A stretch of DNA of 64,000 bases. Source: Strigamia acuminata. Its lineage: Eukaryota > Arthropoda > Chilopoda > Geophilomorpha > Linotaeniidae. The first letter of the stretch is position 1. Each line of letters opens with the position of its first letter. Position numbers and translations under genes: made by a program. Shown in pieces: positions 22,201 to 32,154 of this stretch. The notes below the pieces were generated by a model. The model saw only the letters and a program-made list of their open reading frames with translations, had not been told where the DNA came from and searched no databases. Location: NCBI GenBank assembly GCA_949358305.1, contig OX442319.1, positions 5,332,001 to 5,396,000 on the forward strand. Reading direction: 5' to 3'.

Positions 22201-23007
22201 TATTGAATAAAGTATCTGTTAATTCAGTTGTCTTAAGCATTGTCGTACACAATCATTCGTTCTCGCATAACTTCATAATGGACATTTCTAACGAGAAGTT
22301 TCTGTCGGCTGAACATTTGGATTTCAGAACACCGAAGCCAAAAAGCATTGTACAACTCGTGGAGCAGCCTCTCACGACCACTCCAATGAGGTTTAACGGA
22401 AATAAATTGAAGGCACGCAATTGCAATCGAGGCTTGTTTCGCGAGAAACGTTCAAAAGATACAAACAAACGAATAAAAGCGGTTTCATTGGGCACAAACT
22501 CGAACAGAAAACATTTATTCTCCGATGCTTTTAGTCGCTGTTACTCGGAATCGGATGCCGACAACATAATGAAAGCTATCGAACTCGGCACGGACAATCC
22601 CGATTTGATTGGAGATTTTAGTCGTCCGTGCGCACTGCCGCTGATTGCGGGAAAGCATCAGGATTTGAAATCCATTTCGGCTCACACCATGTTTCGTCTG
22701 CTGAATGGCGATTTCACTTCGCGAGTCGATAAATACGTCGTGATTGATTGTCGACTGCCCTACGAATACGAAGGCGGACACATACGAGGTGCTATTAATG
22801 TAAACACAAAAGAGAGTTTAGAATTGGAGTTTTTTCAGAAAATTCACGAATCAGTGGTTTTGATATTCCATTGTGAATTTTCGTCGCAAAGAGGCCCTTC
22901 CATGTGTCGTTTCTTGCGGAATAAGGATCGAGAAACGAACGAATACCCGAGTTTGTTTTACCCGGAAATTTACGTGCTCGATGGCGGTTACAAAGCATTT
23001 TTCGAGG

Positions 23008-26000
23008 TGGAGTGTCCTACTCCATAGGTCAATCTTGACCAATCATAATGTTTCGGCGCTTTTAAGAGCAGCGCCACCTATCTGTTAAAATTTGAATAAA
23101 CACTCTGTCAACTTTACAATGGCCGACATGTCGTACTTCTTGACCACCAACATTATCTACAACCATCAAGCATAAATACACAACAATTGGCGACGAGAAG
23201 GATCGCAATCGACGACCCACAACCAGATGCTGCTTCGTATCTACTTTTTGTGAGTTTTTTGTGACTTTTGATGAACTTTTTGGCCGTTTTTGACCGTCGC
23301 TGACCACGCCGTCCCCGAAGTAGGCCTAGTCGTTCTGTGCTTCGAATTTTCGTGTTTCTCGTGTCCTATTCCGTCTCCTTGCCATCAAGATGTCGACGTT
23401 GAAGGGTACACTTCGCGAATACGATTCCAGTGATGATTGGGAACTTTATTGTTTGCGAATGGCGAGTATTTTCGCCTGCAACAAGATTGTTGACGATTTG
23501 GAGCAGGTTCACACGCTGCTCGCGTACGTGGGCATGCCGACGCTGAAGCTATTGGTGTCGCTTACAGCACCCAAGAAGCCGGCCGAATTCAAGTACGACG
23601 AATTGGTAGCGCTCATGCAGAAGAACGCCCGCCCGAAGCCGCTCGTTTTGGCTGAAATACGTCGATTTCATCGGCGTGATCGCCAAGCTGGTGAGACCGT
23701 CACCGAATATTCGTTGGCTCTCCAAGATCTTGCTCAAAACTGCGACTTTGGTGAAAATAAATTGGACGAGCTGCGAAATCGCTTTTTATGTGGCTTGCAA
23801 AACGAGCAAGTCCAACATGCGCTAACCCTGAAAACGGATCTGACTTTTGACGACGCCGTTGCTTTTGCGGCCTCCGCCGAGGTGTCCTCGAAGGAATTTT
23901 CGACTATTGCTGCCCAGAATACTGCTGCCACTCCTGTGCATAAACTCCACGAGTCGAAGCCGCGATACGAGCCGAACAAACGAGGCGGGAAGCGTTTCAC
24001 GAAGAAAAATGTTGCTTTTCCAACTCCACACCAACCATCCAGTAAAGGAAATGCGTCGGGGTGCTCGGCTTGTGGGAAATCGAACCACTCGCGCGATTCG
24101 TGTCGTTTTCGGGACGCCAAGTGCCACGGCTGTGGTAAAACTGGACATATTCGTCCGGTGTGTCGTTCTCGTGTTCCAGCATCGGATTCCACTCACGTTG
24201 TTCGTTTTAACGAGGACATGGATTTCTATCGAGTTCACACTGGTCCCGCAACTGCAGTCAATTCCGTGCATTTGCCACGTGTGAAACCTGTCTTGATTAC
24301 CATTTGTATCGATGGTGTCAATCTCGATATGGAGATGGACACGGGGGCAGGTGCTTCAATTATTGCTCTTGATTTATATTTAAAACATTTTTCTCATTTT
24401 CCTTTGCAGACCATCCCGTGCAACATGTACACGTACACAGGCGACCAAATACAGATGGAGGGAGTTATTGAAGTTCCAGTCAGGTTCAAAAATCGTAATT
24501 TCCAATTGCCACTCTGTGTCGCACGGGATGGTCCAGTTCCGCTGTTGGGCAGAGGTTGGTTATGCATGTTCGGGCTCCTTTCGAAAACTGCTGAAGCGGT
24601 CGGCGCGAAAATTTACAAGGCCGATTCCGTTGCTCCCCAGTCCGAGGTTCTCGATTCCACTTCAGCCAAAGCTTTGGAAACGTTGTTGCTGAAGCACGAG
24701 CACACTTTCCGAGATGAAATCGGTTGCTTTAACAAGTCCACTGTTCACATTGACGTTGATCCGGCGGTACAGCCGATTTTTCTAAAAGCTTATCCAGTCC
24801 CCATAGCAGTTAAGCCGTTGGTCGAGGCTGAGTTAGCGCGCTTGCAAGCGCTCGGTATTATTTCCCCGGTTGCATCATCACGTTGGGCAACGCCCGTGAT
24901 GCATGTTAAAAAGTCTGACGGCACCATCAAATTGGCTGGTTGCTATAACCGGACAATAAACAAAGCTATTTTTCCCAATTCATATCCTTTGCCTTTATTT
25001 GCAGATGTGACCGCCAAATTGTCGGGAGGGGAAACTTATTCAGTATTAGATATGAATTCAGCTTTCAATCAATTGGAATTAGATGAGGAGAGTAAGATGT
25101 CCTGCACGATTAACACTCATTTGGGCCTTTTCAGGGTAAATAGGCTCTTTTATGGTATTTCGTCCGCTCCCGCTCTATTCCAGCAAACGATGGACCAGTT
25201 GACAGCCAAGGTGAATAGTGCGCAGCCATTCATAGATGACTCCGCCGTGACAGGTGTGACCAACGCGGTTCACCTGCAAAATTTGGACGTGCTTTTGACG
25301 ACGTTCGGTGGAGCCGGTCTCACGTTGAATCGCCGGAAGTGTCACTTTTTACAGCAATCGATCCAGTTTTTGGGTTTAAACATTTCCAAACTAGGTATTT
25401 CCCCGATAGATTCAAAGCTCGCTCCACTCAGAGATGCAAGGCGCCCCAGTGATGTGACCTCCTTGAAATCGTTCCTTGGTCTCATCAATTACTACGGTCG
25501 CTTTGTTGCAAATTTGTCTACTCTGCTCGAACCGTTATATCGTTTAACACGTGACGATGTCGAGTGGAAGTGGACAGAGGAGCACGAGTCCACCTGGAAA
25601 AAGGTTAAGGTTGCAGTATCCACAGAGTCAGCGTTGGTTCACTTTGATCAGTCCAAAAAATTGTTTTTGACAGTCGATGCTTCCCCGGTAGGCGTGGGAG
25701 CGTTCTTGTCGCACCTCGATCCAGACGGTACTCACAGGCCAATTGCCTTTGCGAGTTCTCTTTTATCGGCCGCGCAGAAGAATTACGCACAGATAGAGCG
25801 TGAGGGATTCGCCATTATTTATGGCATCAGGAAATTCCATCACTACCTGTTTGGGCGTCGTTTCTTCCTGCGTACGGATCACAAACCCCTTGTTTCTATA
25901 TTTGGAGAGAAAAAGGGGTGTAACCAGATCGTGGCTGCTCGACTGCATCGTTGGGCAGTATTTCTGTCCGCATATGATTTTATTATTGAACACGTGCCTG

Positions 26001-27811
26001 CTGTGGACAACGCCATTGCCGATGGCTTGTCTCGTAATCCACAACCGAGTGTGGACAGCAAAGAAGATTTGGAAGTCGGCATTAACAAAATTTATTCTGC
26101 TTTCATTACAGATTTCCCCATGACTGCTACTTCTCTGAAAGCTGCATATGCAGCCGACGAAGTATTACAAGCTGTTTTGCGACATGTTCGCACCGGATGA
26201 AAATCACGCACGCCGGACACTGCAGAATTTTACAAACATCGGGACTCGTTCTCAACCTTTGACGAATATTTATTTCTCTCCGACAGGTTGGTGATTCCGA
26301 CAGCTGTTCGCCGTTCGGTGTTGGTCGAGCTCCACTCAGGTCATTACGGCATCGTCCGTACCAAATCGTTGGCGCGAGCCACGGTTTGGTGGCCTGGAAT
26401 CGACGCAGACATCGAGCGCACAGTTAGGAATTGCGACGTATGCCAGCGAAGCTTACCCGATCCACCCAAATCGAGCACCGTCAGTTGGCCAGTTTCCGAC
26501 CAGGTGTGGGGCCGAGTACATTTGGACTTCGCCGGCCCGTTTCACAACTCGATGTTCCTGCTGGCAGTTGATGCCAAAACCAAGTGGTGCGAAGTGCGCA
26601 AAATGTCAACGACGACCGCTGCCGCCACTATTGACGTGATCAAGTCCTGGTTCGAAAATCACGGTTTGCCACTGCATTTCCACACCGACAACGGACCACA
26701 GTTTACCTCGCAGGAATTTCGCCAGTTCTTGGCGATAAATGGAATTCGTCACACTCTCTCACCGCCATACCATCCAGCTACAAATGGCGCGGTTGAGGGT
26801 TTTGTGAAGACTTTTAAAACCCAAATTGACAAATTTTTAACATTGAATTTTTCCTTGTCGGACGCCGTATCTCGCTTCATCGCATCGTATCGCTCGACGC
26901 CACACGCTACGACGAAAGTTTCACCAGCTGTCGCCTTCCTTCAGCGTGAGATGCGGACGCGCTTACATTTATTGAATCCACGACTTCTGCCAGATGTCGA
27001 CCAAATTGACATTCCGCGCCGTTTTGAAGTTGGGGACCTCGTGTTCGCGCGGGATTATCGGGGTACTCCCAAGTGGATACCTGGTATTGTTAAAAAGAAA
27101 ACTTCCTCATCTACTTACGATGTTGAAGTCGCTCTCGATGTTACATGGAATCGGCACATTGACCAGTTGCGACGCCGCGCAGATCCGAGTTTGCTGCCAC
27201 AAAATGGGGGAAAAGATTGTACAAGTTCCCTCCTCCCTTTTTCGCTCACTTCTCAACCGACTGCACCGCCTGCGCCTGTGCCCGATCCACCACGCACCAT
27301 TCCACCTGCTGTTGCACCACAGAATGTTGCTCCGACACACGCACCGCCACCGCTCGTTCGTGCGCCATCGCCACCTGCTATTGCTGGTCCGAGTGCTCCA
27401 GTTCCTCCAGCGCTAAGTCCTCGACCAGTCCGAAACAGGAAACAAACGGACTTTTATGGCTTTCCACCGAATTGATATTTGTGTATGTTTTTTTAAAAAT
27501 AATAACTTCATTTTGTATTCGTTTAAATTTCAACCATGTTTTTTATTAACTTTTATTTACATGTGTTTAATGTAATTGTTTAAATCTTTCTTTGATTTGT
27601 GTAATTGGTGTTTCTCCCAATTTAAGGGGATGTTGGAGTGTCCTACTCCATAGGTCAATCTTGACCAATCATAATGTTTCGGCGCTTTTAAGAGCAGCGC
27701 CACCTATCTGTTAAAATTTGAATAAACACTCTGTCAACTTTACAATGGCCGACATGTCGTACTTCTTGACCACCAACATTATCTACAACCATCAAGCATA
27801 AATACACAATA
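23008..27811 (+). mobile_element. Ty3-type LTR retrotransposon inserted in CDC25
   Basis: LTRs of 178 bp (23008-23185 and 27634-27811) are nearly identical and begin TGGAGTGTCC. The left LTR ends in CA; the right has an ATA end. The target duplication CGAGG lies at 23003-23007 and 27812-27816. A TGGCGACGAG primer site starts at 23188, two bases after the left LTR, and a short purine run (aagggga) precedes the right LTR. The internal ORF is nearly intact, so the insertion looks young. Confidence 0.95.
23390..27475 (+). CDS. Gag-Pol polyprotein of the CDC25 insertion, one in-frame stop
   Basis: A single frame runs from 23390 to 27475, broken only by TGA at 26198-26200, which lies between RNase H and integrase. 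Order: Gag with two zinc knuckles (CSACGKSNHSRDSC, CHGCGKTGHIRPVC), aspartic protease (DTGAGAS near residue 317), reverse transcriptase (catalytic FIDD near 614), RNase H (TVDASPVGVGA, RTDHKPL), then after the stop integrase (zinc-binding H/C residues, then D, D, E in LDFAGP, HTDNGPQF, GAVEGF) and a proline-rich tail ending in PRPVRNRK. Gag and Pol share one frame, so no frameshift is needed. The stop separates the integrase and may be a recent mutation or a readthrough signal. Confidence 0.9.
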
Positions 27812-28007
27812 CGAGGGTTTTCTCGACTGTTGTGAGCCGCAGTCGTACAGACCAATGCTCCCGCGGCCCGTAACAGTCGATGTTTCCGCCAATTCAGCTA
27901 AGTTCACTTTCTCACCTTCCTCTTGGTCAAAAACGGCGTTGTGCATCATTTCCGTTGGAGTGTTTGCGCTATTCCTTCCCTGTTTGACTTTTTATTCTAA
28001 TTTATAA

Positions 28008-28400
28008 AAATATTTTTTTGGAATAAACGCTGCAGCTCATATTTGAAGAAGTGTATGTCTAATAATAATATTCCTTTCAGTAATTGTTAAAACACAAACA
28101 CAATAGAATAATTGTTTGCATTCTTTTCATTCATCTTCGATTCATTTCCTTAAATGGATAACAAAAATTTTTGTAGTGCTACTATTTCAGATAGGCTAGG
28201 CATTATTATTGCTGTGTTAGTATTTGCTTACAACTGTCTTAGATTGTTAAGCATACCGGTAGTAAGGTAAGGATTTCGTTTAAAATTAAAAAAAATTGTT
28301 ATTTTTTCTTATAAATCCTAGCTGGTTCGACCGAGATAGTATTAGAGAGTTTAGTGAATCAGCAAATTTCGCTTTTTGTCTGTCATTTTATCATTTTTAT
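28008..28400. other. Spacer downstream of CDC25
   Basis: AT-rich sequence with a probable poly(A) signal for CDC25 near 28020. No further gene is recognised. Confidence 0.4.
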
Positions 28401-28429
28401 TTTCTTAAGAAAAATAAGGCAAAATCGAG

Positions 28430-29077
28430 GTGAAGAAACGCGCAGCAAAGAAAATGAAAACAACATCAGCAGAAAAGAAAGCGGGTCCGGAGACGGAGAC
28501 GGTGACGGTGACGGGTCCATTTTCACTTCCCGAAACGAAAAAATTAAAATTCGGAGAGAAGAAAATCGAGGTGAATAAGATGGGGGTAAAAAAAGCCAGA
28601 GCCGTGCTACCGAAAAGAAAGCGTTTTCGAACGGCGAAAGATACTTGTCAAAAGGAGAAAGATAAAAACCCAATGCGCGAACTGCGAATTCGTAAACTCT
28701 GCTTGAATATTTGCGTCGGAGAGTCCGGTGATCACAATGAGAAGATTGCAGTGCATTGTACAGTGAGAGGTGCAAAAGCGGAAGAAATTTTAGAGAAGGA
28801 GCTCAAAGTGATTGATTGAATTTGTTTTTGTTTCATCGAATTTTATTTGTGCTTACCGGGTATTTGCATTTATAGGTTCGTGAGTACGAACTCCGCCGAG
28901 AAAACTTTTCTGACACTGACAATTTTGGATTTGGGATTCAAGAACACATAGATTTGGGAATTACGTAAATACGTTCCGAGGTACATTGAAATTGGAAACC
29001 GTAATTTTAAATTTTTTTAATTTTTTTTTAAATTTCTGCAGTATGATGGAATCATTCCTCCAGGAAAGAGTAAGTAA
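28430..29077 (+). pseudogene. RPL11: Internally deleted ribosomal protein L11 (uL5) relic
   Basis: 28671-28733 encodes the RPL11 N-terminus ([20 protein letters not shown]), followed directly by [20 protein letters not shown] (28737 on), omitting the roughly 30 residues normally between them. A GT-AG intron (donor after 28808, acceptor tatag before 28876) leads to [20 protein letters not shown] to 28965. The C-terminal YDGIIPPGKSK with stop lies at 29042-29077 after a CAG acceptor, but the preceding segment is missing and the splice phases do not match. Retained introns indicate DNA-level duplication, not retrotransposition. The lysine-rich frame upstream (28430-28670) is not part of L11 in other animals. 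It is probably non-functional. Confidence 0.8.
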
Positions 29078-29530
29078 ACAACATATCAAACACAAGCCAT
29101 TTAAAAACAAGTTTATTGCAATGTTATAAGAAAAGAAAAAAAATTACACTTTCTTGACATTTTTGTCTGCTTCAGTAATTGTTTTATAAAGTTGTGAGGA
29201 TGTCGATTTGGGAGAGAAACTTTTAGCCCGCAAGACCACTTTGTGTGACTAGTGTAGAAATTTAGCGCTACCGGTAGTTGTTTTGCCTTTTGTTTGCTGT
29301 CATTGCCATTGTTGTCACATCGATTCTTTATGAGATTGGCTGTGTGCGTGACATTTACATGAGATGAATAACGAAGGACACAAGTTTTCTCAAATTACTG
29401 TAATTTATTACAACTAGAAATAAACAGCAGGTGATTTATCCATAGCAATATGAATATCTACACTATAATATTAGAGTTAAATTTCCTTTTTATAACCATG
29501 ATAATATACAAGTAATTCGATTGTTAAAGA
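29078..29530. other. Spacer without recognised gene
   Basis: AT-rich; I see no coding or RNA feature. Confidence 0.4.
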
Positions 29531-29539
29531 TAATATAAG

Positions 29540-29981
29540 CGCCGTGGCTATTCTTACGTACGTACGTAAGAATAGCGGATGGCTATTCTTACGTACAAAC
29601 GAAAAATTGCAGGGAAGCCCATTCTCGGTCCCTGAAAAACTGTATATTCGTACGTACGTACGCAAGAATAACGTATGGCTATTCCTACGTACATTGCGGG
29701 CCGCCAGGGGGGATCATTATTCTTACGTATACGTACCACTTACACGTGTCGTGTCGCGCATTGTTCTGCAAGAATTTTGTTTGGCGTACCTGTTCCTTTT
29801 ATTTGTTTCATGCATTCATTTTGTGTTTGTTTCATGCATTCATTTTGTTTTTTTTTTAAGGGGCAAATATGCTGGTGGGTTTCATCTCTGCCCTTTCGTA
29901 CGTACGTACGTATGTACGTAAGAATAGCGGCTCGTCGGGCAAACGTTATTCTTACGTACGTACGTAAGAATATCCTCGGCC
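29540..29981. mobile_element. GTAC-palindrome MITE (442 bp) with 9-bp target duplication
   Basis: TAATATAAG lies at 29531-29539 and again at 29982-29990. The termini read CGCCGTGGCTATTCTTACG and, on the other strand, GGCCGAGGATATTCTTACG. A perfect 28-bp palindrome with core TTACGTACGTACGTAA is at 29548-29575 and a second is at 29948-29971, with several half-copies ('attcttacgtac') between. No ORF of note. Confidence 0.85.
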
Positions 29982-30059
29982 TAATATAAGTGACAAGATC
30001 ACAAGATGCACATAAATACACTTTTTCGTAGCAAGGGCAAAAATGTATGTTTTTTTGTG

Positions 30060-30245
30060 TTAATAAAAAAGTTCGAGCACTTACCAGTAAAAATGCATGT
30101 TTAAGACATTTATTTACACATAGTTGACAAAAAAAGCATTTTTAGTCATTTAAATATCTTTTTGGGTGAATAATAATTTTTAGTCGAACGTAAATACATT
30201 TTCTAGTGGCAAATATGCATTACATGCACAGAATTGGTCGAAAAA
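30060..30245. repeat. Dispersed short repeat (also 16185-16275 and inverted at 16877-16957)
   Basis: 'atttttagtcat', 'atttttttgggtgaa' and 'gcattacatgcacagaatt' variants occur at all three sites. The rest of 30246-31024 is AT-rich with no gene recognised. Confidence 0.6.
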
Positions 30246-31024
30246 AATCGATCCAATTTGACATAATCCATAGAAATACCAAAACATAAAAGAAAACATT
30301 TATAAAAATTAGCACAGGGGAAAGCTGTTGTAAGTACTACATTTATATTAGCTGTATCTTTATAATTAAAATAAAATAATCAGAAAGTAAATTATTAAGA
30401 CAAATGCAAAAACAAAAAAAAATATCCAAAACTTCACTTCCTAAATAAAAATAAAAATGAAACTATCAATCTTCTAGAAACAAAAAAAAAATTACTAAAA
30501 ATACATATTAACCATTAAATATGCCAAACCTATAAACTAAATGACTCAACCATGAAATAAACAATCTTAGAAAAAGACACTGGAGAACATCACAGAACCA
30601 CCTGGACCTTAGCATCTAACCTTATTCTATCCTAATCAACTTTATTTTATGGTTACCTTACTGTTATTTCGTGATTTTTTAATATATTTTAGAGGAGAAA
30701 CAGCCAACGTGCAGTCAAACAGTCTTGTCTTTCCTTTACAATAGCGCCACTTTTTCATGGTGGAATAAATCATAACTAACTGTCACATCGTTTTTACTGC
30801 ATCGTGCTAAAACTACTTATTCTTTTACCATTTAATGAACCATATTAACCCACAGGATTGAAATGTAAATTTTCCATACGTTTAAATAACGAACCAAGTC
30901 GTAAAACAAAAGTTATTTCAAATTTATAGCTAGTTTTACAAAGCGCCCGCCAGATGGCGCCAATTAAAAAACCCAAAAACAAAAGCAAATTACACATTAT
31001 ACGTCCCGAGCACGTGAAGTAAAT

Positions 31025-31106
31025 GACGAGGTGGCCGAGTGGTTAAGGCGATGGACTGCTAATCCATTGGGGTCTCCCCGCGTGGGTTCGAGTCCCATCC
31101 TCGTCG
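31025..31106 (+). tRNA. tRNA-Ser (GCU anticodon)
   Basis: An 82-nt class II tRNA with the same arms and GCT anticodon as the copy at 21827, differing mainly in the variable arm (ggggtctccccg). A short preceding 'cccgagca' is also shared with that copy. Confidence 0.97.
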
Positions 31107-31461
31107 CATTAAGTTTTTTTTAAATTAATTTAAATTAATTTTTAACCATCAATTTTACAGCTTGGGATTTCTCCCGCCAGGGTCTGATGTGTGCTTTCCT
31201 CAAGTTCTACCCAGACTAGTTAAATTAGGACTACAAAAAGTGAAAAAATCAGTTTTATTTTTGTTTGTAACCGAATAGCGTTAATGTTAATAAATTAGCA
31301 AGTTAATCGTTAATTTCAACTCGTTTTATTTACAAATTCTCTCAAAAATGTATAATTATCATCTAGAAACACCAAAAGTAGGGATATTAATGCCGATGTC
31401 ATTAATAAGTTTTATTAATTCATATAATTTAGGAGAGGAAAGTGAAAAAAAAATTTTAATT

Positions 31462-31543
31462 CGACGAGGATGGGACTCGAACCCACGCGGGCAGAGCCCA
31501 ATGGATTAGCAGTCCATCGCCTTAACCACTCGGCCACCTCGTC
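31462..31543 (-). tRNA. tRNA-Ser (GCU anticodon)
   Basis: The minus-strand copy of the same 82-nt tRNA-Ser(GCU), variable arm 'gggctctgccc'. It is convergent with the gene at 31025, 355 bp away. No gene is seen in 31544-32154. Confidence 0.97.
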
Positions 31544-32154
31544 AACCGATTTAATCAGGCGTAACAGGGTGCTCATATAGATGAGAATGTGAACAATGGG
31601 CGTGTAAATGCTGTTGAATGTTGTGTTGTGTTGTATCACGTGATAGGGACTTCAGGAATTACATTTTTGTGTGACTTAGGTATTTTGATTTGTCTTTAGA
31701 CCGCTCGTTTATAGAAAATATACATTAAACATCGGAAAAATTTATTTTCAAATCTGTGCGGTTGACGGATGACGGCGCTTTTGGGCGATGTGGATGTTTT
31801 CAAAGAAATTAGGTTGGTCCTTCTGGGCGACCATAAAGATTTGTAATTCCTGTTTTCATCGCCAGGTGACACTGTGAAATTTGTAAAAAGGGTTAAAATT
31901 TGAAAAAATTCACTAAAATTGACGCTAAAATTAGTGAATTGCATAAAAATTTAAGTAAAATTTATAAAAGAGTATAATTAATGTTTATTATTATTATTAT
32001 TGACTTTATTTACAAATCATGAAAATCATACATCATAAAAATAATTTTAAAAAAGAATAAAATAAAATAAACGAAATTCCTGTTCATTTTATTCGGATGA
32101 AATGAGATATTTTTATGTAAAATTGAAATAGAATGAAAATAACGCGTGAATAAA

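Larger units (their letters stand above)
22278..28007 (+). pseudogene. CDC25: CDC25 dual-specificity phosphatase gene split by an LTR element
   Basis: 22278-23007 encodes the N-terminal part and most of the rhodanese-fold catalytic domain: LIGDFSRPCALP, VIDCRLPYEYEGGHI, and the active-site loop HCEFSSQRGP with the CX5R cysteine near residue 199. CDC25 activates cyclin-dependent kinases at mitotic entry. The frame is cut at 23007 by the 4.8-kb element, which would end the protein 6 codons into the LTR (ECPTP). Coding resumes at 27817 with the family's C-terminal motif (CCEPQSYRPM) and ends at 28007. The flanks together make 307 codons in frame, so only the insertion breaks it. No introns are seen, suggesting a retrogene. 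The C-terminus ends in a roughly 20-residue hydrophobic stretch (ALCIISVGVFALFLPCLTF), unusual for CDC25. A possible poly(A) signal 'gaataaac' lies near 28020. Confidence 0.85.
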
